Numbered from the stretch's first letter, positions 8,950 to 17,993 are shown. The stretch is DNA of 64,000 bases from an uncultured bacterium (GCA_900548385.1 URKJ01000004.1:62001-126000); one strand, 5' to 3'. Numbers and translations: made by a program. Notes: generated from the letters alone by a model not told the origin.

Positions 8950-10638
8950 ATGACGACACATCCTTTTTGTAAAATTCATCGGCACATGCTGGTGCTTTTG
9001 TCTCTTTTTTTTCTGTGTACCTATCTTCTGCCGCTTGGAATCCGCCCGTTGATCCGCCCGGATGAATTCCGCTATGCCGAGATTCCGCGGGAGATGCTGA
9101 GTTCCGGAGACTGGATCGTTCCCCGTCTGAACGGCGTCCGTTATTTTGAGAAACCCGCGACCGGCTATCAGATGACGGCGGTTTGTTTTGCTTTATTCGG
9201 GGAAAATGCTTTCGCGCTGCGGCTGCCGTCCGTCTTGGGTGTTTTATTGACGGCGGCATTTCTCTATTTTCTGATGTACCGGTACAGCCGTGATCCATTT
9301 CTGCCCGGTTTGGCTGCGGGCATTTATTTGTGTTCCGGTCTGGTTTTCGGAGTCGGCACGTTTGCCGTGCTGGACAGTCAGCTGACCTGTATGCTCAGTC
9401 TGAGTATCATGGCGTTTTATTTTGCGTGGAGTTCTTCGGAAAGACGATATGTTTTCTGCTGGCTGATTGCGGCGGGGGCATTCGCAGGCGTTGCGTTTCT
9501 CATTAAAGGATTTCTTGCGATCGCCGTTCCGGTTATAGTCGCGGTTCCATTTCTGATATGGCAGAAAGAGTGGAGAAAACTTTTTCTTTTTCCGTGGATT
9601 CCATTGCTTGTCATGCTTGCCGTTGTTCTGCCGTGGTCATTGGCTGTTCATCAGGCGGAGCCTGATTTTTGGCGTTATTTCTTTTTTGAGGAGCATGTCA
9701 ATCGTTTTTTCAGTCATACTTATGACCGTAAGCCGCAGCCATTCTGGTATTTCCTGCCGGTTCTGCTGGGCGGGATGATGCCTGCCGGACTGTTGTGGTT
9801 CGTCGCATGGCGGGGAATCGCACGGCGTTGGCTTCATTCCTCATTTCTGCGTTTTCTGCTGTGCTGGACCGTTTTGCCGTTTTTGTTTTTTTCCGTTTCC
9901 AGCTGTAAACTCGGCACTTACATTCTGCCTTGTTTTCTGCCGTTGGCTGCTTTGACGGCGATAGCGTTTCGCCATGCACTGCGGATTCGTCCGCGTTCCG
10001 CAGAGAAAACAATGAATGTGTTACGGCGGTTCTGGGGTGCCCTGTGGGTGACGGTCGGGGGGAGCTGTCTGATCGGCATGAGCATTTTGCTGTTTGTTCC
10101 CCGGATTCCTTCCCCGTTCCCGGAATTCAATCCTTTCCCGTGGCTTTTCAGTGTTTGTTCGCTTGGATACGGCATACTGCTTCTGCAGTCCGGAACAAGG
10201 ATTTTTTCTACACTCCGATTCTCTTTTTTGGGATTATGTCCGATTATCCTTTTGGGGATTTTCTCCATCCCGGCGGTATTGTTCGGAGACAAGATGACGG
10301 AAATCGGTCTGACTGAGTGCCTGAATAAAATTCCGGTGGCTCCCGAGGATATTGTCGTGACAGGACGGGGTGAAGCTGCCGCCGTTGCATGGAAACTTAA
10401 ACGTTCAGACTTGATCATTCTGGGGAAATGGGGTGAATTTGAATACGGCTTCAAGAATTATCCGGAATATGCGGGAAGATATTATCCGGACAGGGCTCTG
10501 ACGGAACTGGCTGCGGAAAAGTATCCCCGCCGTCTGGTGTACATTACGATGCGGGATTTGAAGAGGAAACCGCTTCCTCCGGAATTGTTTCACTATGAGC
10601 ACGCGATTTCCGGTGGAATTGTTCTCATCCGTTTTTGA
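8950..10638 (+). CDS. ArnT-like GT39-family membrane glycosyltransferase (2)
   Basis: 562 residues and multiple membrane helices. The first loop carries LIRPDEFRYAEIPREML (Asp-Glu catalytic pair near residue 36) and YFEKPATGYQMTA near residue 67, the canonical ArnT/4-amino-4-deoxy-L-arabinose transferase layout. A C-terminal soluble part follows the helices. The start is ATG 8950 with GGGA upstream. The earlier TTG at 8935 is possible but has no better RBS. It lies 202 nt after the kinase, so it may be a separate transcription unit. Compared with the first copy it is closer to the ArnT consensus (EKP instead of EYP). Confidence 0.88.
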   Translation: MTTHPFCKIHRHMLVLLSLFFLCTYLLPLGIRPLIRPDEFRYAEIPREMLSSGDWIVPRLNGVRYFEKPATGYQMTAVCFALFGENAFALRLPSVLGVLLTAAFLYFLMYRYSRDPFLPGLAAGIYLCSGLVFGVGTFAVLDSQLTCMLSLSIMAFYFAWSSSERRYVFCWLIAAGAFAGVAFLIKGFLAIAVPVIVAVPFLIWQKEWRKLFLFPWIPLLVMLAVVLPWSLAVHQAEPDFWRYFFFEEHVNRFFSHTYDRKPQPFWYFLPVLLGGMMPAGLLWFVAWRGIARRWLHSSFLRFLLCWTVLPFLFFSVSSCKLGTYILPCFLPLAALTAIAFRHALRIRPRSAEKTMNVLRRFWGALWVTVGGSCLIGMSILLFVPRIPSPFPEFNPFPWLFSVCSLGYGILLLQSGTRIFSTLRFSFLGLCPIILLGIFSIPAVLFGDKMTEIGLTECLNKIPVAPEDIVVTGRGEAAAVAWKLKRSDLIILGKWGEFEYGFKNYPEYAGRYYPDRALTELAAEKYPRRLVYITMRDLKRKPLPPELFHYEHAISGGIVLIRF

Positions 10639-10753
10639 GTTCATCCGGCGGGGAGCTGGTATTTTCTGAAGAGATCGCCCGTTGGCGGAAAATGCGGATT
10701 TGTTCCGGAATTGACAGCGGGGCCGGTGACAGAGAAGATTTATTCCAACGGGG

Positions 10754-10787
10754 CTTGACCGGGGAAGAGTAAGTTCCCCGGTGCAAG
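10754..10787. terminator. Stem-loop between convergent genes
   Basis: A perfect 9-bp stem ACCGGGGAA/TTCCCCGGT (10758-10766 and 10774-10782), extended by CTTG/CAAG across a 1-nt bulge. No clear T-tract follows on either strand, so it may be a Rho-independent-like barrier or just a 3'-end stabiliser for the convergent genes. Confidence 0.55.
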
Positions 10788-10818
10788 GCGTCGGGGATCG
10801 GCTGTTCCGACAGGAATC

Positions 10819-13800
10819 TTATTTTCTTATGAGTTCGAAAAATGGTGTAGGTCCGTTTGGCAGCGCGGCGGTGTCGATTTCCGCGATCCAGCTTTTTCCC
10901 TCCCGTTTCATAGGCAGAGGGACACGGCGGATTCCGTTGACGGAAAGGGGATACAGCGTATATTTTCCATTTGCAAGTGCCAGACGGAGCCGGAATTTTC
11001 CCGTGCGCATCAGCACCGGATAACGGCCCGGGTTCAGAACGGTCGTGCGGTCGGAGGTCATTTTCATTCCGGTGGCAGCCTGCTCCGTGGCGATGACAAG
11101 CACCATCCGTCCGGAGTCCGTCAGAGGGTTCCCGTCAACAGAGGTCAGGGCGACCGTTGAATTTATACTGCGTTCAAGGATCTCCAACACATGGATGCGT
11201 CCGGTGTTTCCCGCAGGCTGCGCGGAGCCTTCCGTCATCGGTGTTGTCACGGTCATGGAACAGCCGGACTGGTCCAAAAGCAGTTCGCCGGTATCGCTTT
11301 CGAAGATTGCCGCATCGGTATCCGTCCGGTTCCCTGCGGGAAGAATGCCGGATCTCCTCATGCGGGCGACCGTTTGCTTCAAAGAGAATGTGTTTTTCCC
11401 CGCGGAACCGACTTCGCTGAAAAAGAGTTCCATTTTTGCCTGCGATCCGCCGGCGGGAGCCAGGGTCAATTCCGCTGTCTTCTCCCGGATCCGGAATGCG
11501 GATTTGCTTTGGAATGGAAGATCGGTGACCCGGAGTCCGAAGCCGGTCAGAAGCGACAGTTTCGACTGTTCCGTATTCACTGCCGCATCCGGCGGGCAGT
11601 TCCGCAGCCAGGCGGTATCGTATGCCAGGTCGATTCTGTTTTGCGAACGGCGGACGTCGCCGCGTGCGAAAAGACACGCTCCGAGGAATTCATTCGCACG
11701 GTGGAGCGGCGAATCGTATACCCGGAACGGATCCGGCATGGAAGGCGGATTGTAAATCAGATCCGGATTCCGGTCCAGAAATACGGCTTCGCTGTGAATG
11801 TACAGTCCGCTGAAATTCTGAAGCGCGGCATAAGCGGGGAACGTGAGCCCGTTTTCGTACTGAAACTGGTTCGGGTAACAGTGATTGTGCTCCGTGATGA
11901 AGATCGGTCTGTTTGAAAGGCGGGAGGCGGAGACCGTCAGATAGTGGGGAACCGCCGATTCGATGGCGCTGTTTTGCATATATTGAGTTCCGGCTCCGCC
12001 CCAGCCGCCGCGGGGATGGTTGAAATAGGTGTTCATGGAAACGGCATCACAACATTCCGCACGCAACCGGCTGTGACGGATCTGTTTCCCGCAGTTGTAT
12101 TGTGTGACGAGCCCTTTCCAACCCATTTTGCGGAGTTCGGAGGCGCACCAGAGCTGAGCCTCAGAAAGACAGTCGGTCAGAAACTCATTCCAGTCCCGGT
12201 TTTCCTGATTGTCGACCCAGTAGTTTTGCGGGTATTCGAGGTCTGTCACCGCTTTTGCCGTTCCGGTTGCGCCCCATGCTTTTTTCACTGCATCCAGCGA
12301 ACCGTATTTCGCTCCGAGGTACCGGTGCCATCGTTCGAGCAACTGCTGTTTCAGGTGCTCCGGGAGGCGTGCATAATAATGGATTCCGAGTTCCAGTTCA
12401 TTGCTGAATTCCAGACAGATCACGGACGGTTCTTCTTTCCAGGCCGTGCCTGTATAGGGATTGACGTGATCCAGCAGTTCTTTTGCCAGATGTTTCCAGC
12501 TTTCCCGGACCGCCGGATCGCCGATGATGAAACGGAAACGCCCTTCGAGGACATCCTGACTTGTCCGGTACCGCTTGCCGAGCGATCCGTAGTTCAGGTT
12601 CACATAGAAATAGATTCCCTGTTTTTTGCCTTCCGCCGTAAAGTAGTCCATGAAATCAAGCCATTTTACGTCGTATTTGAGATTTTTCATATCGCGGTTG
12701 TCCGGGATGGAACCGATCCTCAGGGAGTTGTAGCCCTGCCTGCGCAGGAGCCGGAAAAACAACGGTATATCTTTGGTACGGTCTCTTTTGATTTTTTTCC
12801 GTTCTCCGATCCGGTAAAGTTTATCGCAGCTCCATTCGCCGTATCCGAAGAAGCGCTGTTCGACGCCGGGAAGTTTTTCAAATTCAATTCCGCCGTTCGG
12901 AGAAAAACGGACTCGCCCGTATTTTCCGGAGGGGCCCGGTTCGATGAAGCGGCTGAAGTCGATCGCGGAGTCTTTTTCAACCGGAAGGCTTGGGAAATCG
13001 CAGGGCTTCCATGCGGCATCCGGTTTGAACTCGTTCATCCCGGTGCTGACTTCGCGGGAAGAAAAACTTGCCGCGGCGATGATCCAGACCGCTTTTCCCG
13101 TCGAGGAAAACGAAATTGCGGAGACCGGTTTTCCGGGAAGCGTGAAACGGGAGAGAAAAAGACCGCCTTTTCTGTTTTTCGTCGGTGCTTCGTATACCTT
13201 TTTTGCGTTTGACGCGCCGGAAGAGGAAATCCAGTCAGCGACATCACGCCCGGAACGGAGTTCATATTCCGCGTTCAGTCCGTCCGCAAAATGGAATTTC
13301 ACGGTTCCGACCGCCGTTTTCGCCGGCGTCCAGCAGGAGGTGTGGAGCAGATAAAAGAATCGCTGTTTCGGTTGGGATTCCCGGAAATGGATTTTCACTT
13401 CTTTCAGACCGGTCCGGCAATAACGGGAGTCAAATGTCAGAATGGCATTTCCTTCGTTTTTCTGGGGATCAATCATTGAGAATTCCATTCCGCCAAAGGA
13501 AACGAGTGACGGATCGAAACCGTGCAGGTCGTCGTCCGGTCCCTGGTCGGACCATCCCCCTTTTCCGTCCATCGCCGTTGCATCGGTATAATCGCGGTTC
13601 GCATAGGGGCGCAGTTCCACTGGCGTTACATCGGTTCCGACGTTCAGCGGTCCGGCGTAACAGTGCCGGAACGTCAGCTTCACCGGGACTCCCTGTTTTA
13701 CCTTGAGCGTGAAAACCGCGCGGGAGACGCTGGATGTCAGAACGCACTGTTTCCCGTATTTTACGATCCCCCGGTCGGTGATGATTCTTGCCGGATACTG

Positions 13801-14214
13801 CTCGCCTCCCGGATAGTTGCGGACTTTCCATCCCGATCCACCCTGTTCGAAATTCCCGTTCGGAAGAAGAGAGCCGTTCCATGAGATGTTGTCATAGAAC
13901 GTTCCGTATATGAATTGTCTTCCTTTCGGGTGCGGCGCGAAGAATTGAACGGAAATGATGCCGTCTTTTTCCGGGATGACCGAGATTTCCCGTGTTTCCC
14001 ATGCATTGGCTTTCCCTTCCAGGTCGAATGTCACGACTTTTCCGGCGAGATCCGAATCCGGAGGGTATGCCGCATAAACCGCTTTTCCTCCCGATGCGAT
14101 TTCCGCGTTATTCAGTTTCATTGATCCGTGCAGATGAACGCGTCCGGTATCCAGTCCGGCAAGGGAAAGGGACGGAAGCAGACCCGTAAGGAGAAGAAGA
14201 TGGCGGAGTTTCAT
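10819..14214 (-). CDS. Large secreted glycoside hydrolase, clan-A TIM barrel (GH5/GH42-like)
   Basis: 1131 residues from ATG 14214 (AAAGGA upstream; signal peptide MKLRHLLLLTGLLPSLSLAG). The N-terminal half holds beta-sandwich modules, including a GKGGWSDQG motif near residue 220 that recurs in two other giant proteins here. The catalytic barrel is central: candidate acid/base Glu in CLEFSNELEL (about residue 603) and candidate nucleophile Glu in FITEHNH (about residue 774). It is cell-surface or periplasmic, and substrate is unknown. It lies 27 nt downstream of the interrupted prepilin gene, so it lost its native promoter region when the island inserted. Its nearest relative in the window is the protein at 51216-54452. 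Confidence 0.75.
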   Translation of the reverse strand: MKLRHLLLLTGLLPSLSLAGLDTGRVHLHGSMKLNNAEIASGGKAVYAAYPPDSDLAGKVVTFDLEGKANAWETREISVIPEKDGIISVQFFAPHPKGRQFIYGTFYDNISWNGSLLPNGNFEQGGSGWKVRNYPGGEQYPARIITDRGIVKYGKQCVLTSSVSRAVFTLKVKQGVPVKLTFRHCYAGPLNVGTDVTPVELRPYANRDYTDATAMDGKGGWSDQGPDDDLHGFDPSLVSFGGMEFSMIDPQKNEGNAILTFDSRYCRTGLKEVKIHFRESQPKQRFFYLLHTSCWTPAKTAVGTVKFHFADGLNAEYELRSGRDVADWISSSGASNAKKVYEAPTKNRKGGLFLSRFTLPGKPVSAISFSSTGKAVWIIAAASFSSREVSTGMNEFKPDAAWKPCDFPSLPVEKDSAIDFSRFIEPGPSGKYGRVRFSPNGGIEFEKLPGVEQRFFGYGEWSCDKLYRIGERKKIKRDRTKDIPLFFRLLRRQGYNSLRIGSIPDNRDMKNLKYDVKWLDFMDYFTAEGKKQGIYFYVNLNYGSLGKRYRTSQDVLEGRFRFIIGDPAVRESWKHLAKELLDHVNPYTGTAWKEEPSVICLEFSNELELGIHYYARLPEHLKQQLLERWHRYLGAKYGSLDAVKKAWGATGTAKAVTDLEYPQNYWVDNQENRDWNEFLTDCLSEAQLWCASELRKMGWKGLVTQYNCGKQIRHSRLRAECCDAVSMNTYFNHPRGGWGGAGTQYMQNSAIESAVPHYLTVSASRLSNRPIFITEHNHCYPNQFQYENGLTFPAYAALQNFSGLYIHSEAVFLDRNPDLIYNPPSMPDPFRVYDSPLHRANEFLGACLFARGDVRRSQNRIDLAYDTAWLRNCPPDAAVNTEQSKLSLLTGFGLRVTDLPFQSKSAFRIREKTAELTLAPAGGSQAKMELFFSEVGSAGKNTFSLKQTVARMRRSGILPAGNRTDTDAAIFESDTGELLLDQSGCSMTVTTPMTEGSAQPAGNTGRIHVLEILERSINSTVALTSVDGNPLTDSGRMVLVIATEQAATGMKMTSDRTTVLNPGRYPVLMRTGKFRLRLALANGKYTLYPLSVNGIRRVPLPMKREGKSWIAEIDTAALPNGPTPFFELIRK

Positions 14215-14241
14215 AAAAAATCCTTTCATGGAGTTTGTGTA

Positions 14242-14907
14242 TCAGGGATATGCGATCCGGTAATCGGCGCGGCGGAAGCGCCCGCCGTTTGTGTAAAGGT
14301 ATCCGGTCGGGGAAAATTTTGTATAGCAGGAATAGAAATCGGTTCCTCCGGCATGTCCGTCCGCATACCATGAGTTTGTCCGTCCGCCGTGACGGAAATG
14401 AATTCCTTTGAGCTCCGTCCCGTTGAAGCTCCAGGACGGAGTTCCCGTGGTGCAGCCGATGGTGTCGAACAGGATCGGAAAGATGGTGGGATGCTTCAGC
14501 CTGCGGAAGTCGATGAACAACGGATTGTTATGGCTGAGTCCTCCGGAAACGACAGGGCTTCCGTGGGCTTTGTCCACGGTGTCTCCCAGTGTGTAAAGTC
14601 CCCTCATTCCGTATGTTTTCGCATAGGAGTCCGATTCTTTGACGGCGTCCGGAAAAGATGGGCAGAACGCGCTTTTCGGGATCGCTTTCCGGGATCCGAA
14701 GACTTCGACGCTCCAGTAATAGTTATCCGGTCCGTCTCCGGCGTTGAACTGGATTGAGAGGAGGTTGTTGTTCTGATCTGCGTAAAGCTGGCAGCTCAGT
14801 CCCGTCTGTTTCTCGTTGGACAGACAGGCGATGCTACGGGCTTTTTCTCTTGCGGAGTTCAATGCCGGGAGCAGTATTCCCGCAAGAATTGCAATAATAG
14901 CAATCGT
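14242..14907 (-). pseudogene. H-X9-DG prepilin, 3' part, split by island insertion
   Basis: The reverse strand encodes [20 protein letters not shown] and then a globular pilin-like domain ending with the H-X9-DG signature HGGRTNSWYADG. The start codon and the FTLIELL cleavage motif are missing: reading upstream, the frame changes into island sequence at the AATCGT core and hits a TGA. The first 15 codons lie at 35897-35941. An internal ATG gives a shorter reading (14242-14862) that would lack the membrane helix. The intact gene would have been the first gene of an operon with the large hydrolase at 10819-14214. Confidence 0.88.
14902..14907. other. attL core of the island (AATCGT)
   Basis: AATCGT (extended AATCGTGAT) is where prepilin sequence stops and island sequence starts. 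The same core, AATCGTAAT, occurs at 35897-35905 next to the missing prepilin 5' end. The exact crossover dinucleotide cannot be fixed from one copy. Confidence 0.8.
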
Positions 14908-14917
14908 GATAAAGATA

Positions 14918-14960
14918 ACTTGTCAAATATACTTATATGCAGTATATTAGCGATGACAAG
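14918..14960 (+). promoter_or_regulatory. Recombinase promoter embedded in nested inverted repeats
   Basis: TTGTCA (14920-14925), 17-bp spacer, TATATT (14943-14948). Overlapping it is a perfect 8-bp inverted repeat AATATACT/AGTATATT (14926-14933, 14941-14948), inside an outer pair CTTGTC/GACAAG (14919-14924, 14955-14960). The layout suggests that the recombinase, or a partner, binds here both to recombine the end and to repress its own gene. Confidence 0.65.
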
Positions 14961-14986
14961 AAAAAAAGCGGAAGGAGAATTGAGCA

Positions 14987-16669
14987 ATGAAAGCGTTGAT
15001 CTATGCACGGCAGAGCAGCGGGAAGGATGATTTTTCAGAGTCGGTAGAGGCACAGATTGCCAACTGCAAGAAGCTGGCGGCAAAAGAAAAACTTGAGGTA
15101 ATTGGCGTTTATAAAGACCTGAACACCAGCGGGGAGACTTATCCGGTTGGTGCAGAGGAAATTGCCAGGCTTGACAAAGCCTATATGAATTGGAGTCTCA
15201 CACAAAGTACGAAAAAGGATTTCCGTCTGGGGCTGAGTCAGGTATTGCTCAAACTTTCCGAGGTTGATTTTGTATTAGTTAACGAGCTGACTCGGTTGTA
15301 TCGTCCGATCAACGGGAGCTTTCTGGAAGGACACATCAATCAGCTTCTCAAGGAAAACAATGTCAAAGTTCTGCAGGTTCAGGGTGGAACGATTGATTTG
15401 AGCAAGTTCGATCAGCAGTTGATTACACTGATCAAAAATCAGATTCTCTATGAGGATTTGCAGAAAAAGCGGCAGAACAGCATCAACGCTTTTCGGATCA
15501 AGAAAGACAGCGGCCGACTTTGCAGCGATGCGAAAATGTATGGCATTCGCTACCTCGGCAACGGAAAAATTGAAGTGATTCCCGAATGGGTTGAAATCAT
15601 CCGCTTCGTCTACGACAACATCTGCGCCTATCGTCCTTACCGTGCCATCATCCGTGATTGCAACGAACGCTGGGGGAAAGAGATCTTTTTCTATGAAAGT
15701 TCCATCTATGCCATTGCAAAACAACCGATTTATTGCGGCTATCAGTATAACAGCCAGGGCGAATTAATCAAAAATGTGCAGATTACCGGTCAGGAGTTTA
15801 TTTCATTCGAACAGTGGCAGGAGGTTCAGAAAATCATTTCGCAGAAGCGTGCGAAATATCATGTAAAAGCAAAGAAACACTGGCTTCCTTTATCCGGCCG
15901 ACTTTACTGCGGGGAATGCGGAGGAAAATTGATCTGTCTGCTGGAACATGGAAAAATTTATTATACGTGCAATAAACAGACACTTGACCGGAATCATGCG
16001 GATTGCCGTAACAGCCGGATTCGTTTTGAGTCCGGTTCCCGTGGAGAACCCGCTCTTTATGATGCCATCTATCCGCTGCTTTCCATTGCGTTGATTGAGC
16101 GCTTTCGCAAGGCTTCGGAAGTGCTGAAGGAGAAAAAGAGACTGGCGGAATATGATGTGGAGTTGAAAAATCTGGCAACGAAGGAGGAACAGCTTCATGA
16201 AATGTTTCTGGATGGTCTTGCTACAGCGGAACAGTTGCGAAATCTGCTGGCACGCAACAGGGAACGGCGCAATCAGCTTTTGCAGAAGGTCATGGAGCTG
16301 AAGAACAGTTCCATGAGCGACAGAAACCTGAAAGAACTGCAAACGCATGTTCTGGCAGTCCAATTCGATGCTCTTGCCGAAAGAAATCTGGATCATGGGT
16401 TGTATGAAAGTTTATTGAATGACGCTCAAATCACGGCGACCAGTTATGCAGACCGGGTGGAATTTCATACTCTCTACGGAGATGTGACGCTGCCCCGGCT
16501 CCGTATCCATAAACGCATCTGGATGCCGAAATGGGATATTTCTTTACAAAACAAGGGAAACAGCGAAAATCCCACAATCAGTGAGGGGTCTCGGATTACG
16601 GTGACTTATCACACCGGGGAAGCCGGTATTCTTGCCGATTTCGGACAACTGAAAATTGTCGGCGATTGA
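14987..16669 (+). CDS. Large serine recombinase (integrase) of the island
   Basis: 560 residues. The N-terminal resolvase domain starts MKALIYARQSSGKDD with the catalytic Ser at about residue 10 and the conserved Arg region in VLVNELTRLYRP. A recombinase domain follows (about residues 170-270), then a zinc ribbon (LYCGECGGKL near residue 305 with a second TCNK/C pair) and a coiled-coil stretch (about residues 370-430). This is the standard architecture of large serine integrases that insert and, with a directionality factor, excise elements. It sits 80 nt inside the left att core, as expected. RBS GGAGAA precedes ATG 14987. No obvious directionality factor is adjacent. Confidence 0.93.
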   Translation: MKALIYARQSSGKDDFSESVEAQIANCKKLAAKEKLEVIGVYKDLNTSGETYPVGAEEIARLDKAYMNWSLTQSTKKDFRLGLSQVLLKLSEVDFVLVNELTRLYRPINGSFLEGHINQLLKENNVKVLQVQGGTIDLSKFDQQLITLIKNQILYEDLQKKRQNSINAFRIKKDSGRLCSDAKMYGIRYLGNGKIEVIPEWVEIIRFVYDNICAYRPYRAIIRDCNERWGKEIFFYESSIYAIAKQPIYCGYQYNSQGELIKNVQITGQEFISFEQWQEVQKIISQKRAKYHVKAKKHWLPLSGRLYCGECGGKLICLLEHGKIYYTCNKQTLDRNHADCRNSRIRFESGSRGEPALYDAIYPLLSIALIERFRKASEVLKEKKRLAEYDVELKNLATKEEQLHEMFLDGLATAEQLRNLLARNRERRNQLLQKVMELKNSSMSDRNLKELQTHVLAVQFDALAERNLDHGLYESLLNDAQITATSYADRVEFHTLYGDVTLPRLRIHKRIWMPKWDISLQNKGNSENPTISEGSRITVTYHTGEAGILADFGQLKIVGD

Positions 16670-16693
16670 TTTTGTCAAATCTCGTGTTATATT
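16666..16693 (+). promoter_or_regulatory. Candidate promoter for mntA-hepT
   Basis: TTGATT (16666-16671), 16-bp spacer, TATATT (16688-16693). It begins inside the last codons of the recombinase gene. Confidence 0.45.
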
Positions 16694-16726
16694 AAACTTT
16701 GAAAACGGAGTCCTTGGAGGTACATC

Positions 16727-17017
16727 ATGTGTCAGCTTGATAATATCATGGCCAAACGTGACATCATACATAAATTGGCGAAAAGACATAAAGTCAAAAA
16801 AGTCTTTGTGTTTGGTTCTTGTGCCCGTAAAGAAGAAACCTCTACCAGCGATATTGATTTCCTGATGGAATTTGAGCACAATGCATCATTCCGTGATAAT
16901 ATTGAATTTGAGGATGATTTGGAAAAACTTTTCCAACGTAAAGTCGATGTTGTTTCAAAGCGTGGTCTTCATCCTTTAATTGAGGATGATGTTCTCCGGG
17001 AGGCAATCGAAGTATGA
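16727..17017 (+). CDS. mntA: MntA-type minimal nucleotidyltransferase antitoxin
   Basis: 96 residues with the nucleotidyltransferase signature GS-X10-DxD (GSCARKEETSTSDID, about residues 29-43) and a downstream Asp in KVDVVS. MntA enzymes inactivate the partner HEPN RNase HepT by adding AMP to a tyrosine near its active site. A strong GGAGG lies before the ATG. The stop overlaps the hepT start as ATGA, the usual coupling in this toxin-antitoxin family. It probably stabilises the island or acts in phage defence. Confidence 0.92.
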   Translation: MCQLDNIMAKRDIIHKLAKRHKVKKVFVFGSCARKEETSTSDIDFLMEFEHNASFRDNIEFEDDLEKLFQRKVDVVSKRGLHPLIEDDVLREAIEV

Positions 17018-17652
17018 GTAAACGGGATGATGCAGTTTTTCTTTATCATATTTTTGAAGCCTGTCAGAATATAATAACAATGCTGAAAGGGATTACTCTT
17101 GCGGATTTTCTTAAAAATCAGGAAAAACAGGGGGCTGTTTTATGGAACTTTCAGGTAATTGGGGAAGCAACCAAACAGTTATCTGAAAAGATGACTCAGA
17201 AATATTCACAAGTAGAGTGGTCTTTAATGGCCCGTTTTCGGGATAAGATCGTTCATCATTATTTCGGAATAGAATTTGAGACAGTGTGGAACACTGCAAA
17301 AACGGAATTGCCGAAAGTGTTGTCAGAATTGGAACAAATTCCTGAACTGATTGAAGTTTGCCAAAAAATGATGGCAAAACAATTTGCAAATCTTGTTTTT
17401 TCTCTTACCGGTTTTACTGAACCGGAAGAACAGGAAAAAGAATTGCGGCGGCAATTGCGTATCTTGGGACATAACCGATGTCTGGTTGAGCAACCCTCCT
17501 CTTATGAGCATTGGATACAAATGACGGTTCCCGAACTGGTTGATATGCTTCTCAAAATCCCGGAGGAAAAACGTCAGGAAGTGTTACGCAAACATGAGAA
17601 AGACTCTCATATGCTTGCGAGAAAAAAATCACCGCGTGGCAGAGAACTGTAA
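17014..17652 (+). CDS. hepT: HepT-type HEPN RNase toxin with long C-terminal extension
   Basis: 212 residues. Residues 1-125 match HEPN/DUF86: IIGEATKQLS-like helix and the catalytic R-X4-H-X-Y motif as RDKIVHHY near residue 75, with the modifiable Tyr. Typical HepT proteins are about 110-145 residues. Here roughly 80 more residues follow (FTEPEEQEKELRRQL to the basic tail KKSPRGREL), highly charged and not recognised. The extension could be an RNA- or DNA-contacting arm. Pairs with mntA through a 4-nt overlap. Confidence 0.88.
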   Translation: MSKRDDAVFLYHIFEACQNIITMLKGITLADFLKNQEKQGAVLWNFQVIGEATKQLSEKMTQKYSQVEWSLMARFRDKIVHHYFGIEFETVWNTAKTELPKVLSELEQIPELIEVCQKMMAKQFANLVFSLTGFTEPEEQEKELRRQLRILGHNRCLVEQPSSYEHWIQMTVPELVDMLLKIPEEKRQEVLRKHEKDSHMLARKKSPRGREL

Positions 17653-17653
17653 A

Positions 17654-17965
17654 TTACTCCGATATGCCCGCTACTTCCTGCGTTCTGAGTTCAATTTTCA
17701 TGCCATCGGTGGGAAAGACAGCCCGGACACATTCGACTTGCAGATGGGATAGCAAACTCTGCAATGAATCCCGGGAAACAATGGAGAAAAGCAATCCGGA
17801 GACGGTATGCAGTTCGACCATTTTGAGCGACAGATCTGCCTTGATTAACGAGATCATGTGCCAGGGAATGAGAAAATGTTCCCCTTCATCGGTCCGGATT
17901 CTCAAACGGGGAACCGGAGTTTGAACGGCTTCCCACCCGACGTATTTCTGCTGTTCACAATTCAT
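17654..17965 (-). CDS. Hypothetical protein downstream of relaxase
   Basis: 103 residues from ATG 17965, which has GGAGGT at good spacing; the ATG at 17980 contains that RBS and is less likely. No family was recognised. The middle shows HFLIPWHMISLIKA and LHTVSGLLFSIVS, strand-like segments suggesting a small beta-rich domain. It lies 28 nt after the relaxase stop on the same strand and meets hepT end to end (2-nt gap). Its place suggests a conjugation accessory or entry-type gene, but there is no direct evidence. Confidence 0.6.
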   Translation of the reverse strand: MNCEQQKYVGWEAVQTPVPRLRIRTDEGEHFLIPWHMISLIKADLSLKMVELHTVSGLLFSIVSRDSLQSLLSHLQVECVRAVFPTDGMKIELRTQEVAGISE

Positions 17966-17993
17966 TTTGCTGACCTCCATATTTGCTTGTTGA

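Noticed and set aside
8860..8953. Two very short frames (7 codons from 8860; 11 codons from 8918 ending on the ATGA of the second ArnT-like gene) as possible leader peptides
   Set aside because: Length is compatible with chance and neither has a regulatory codon run.
11191..13212. Long plus-strand frames opposite the 10819 hydrolase
   Set aside because: Mirror frames of a GC-rich gene, without recognisable domains.
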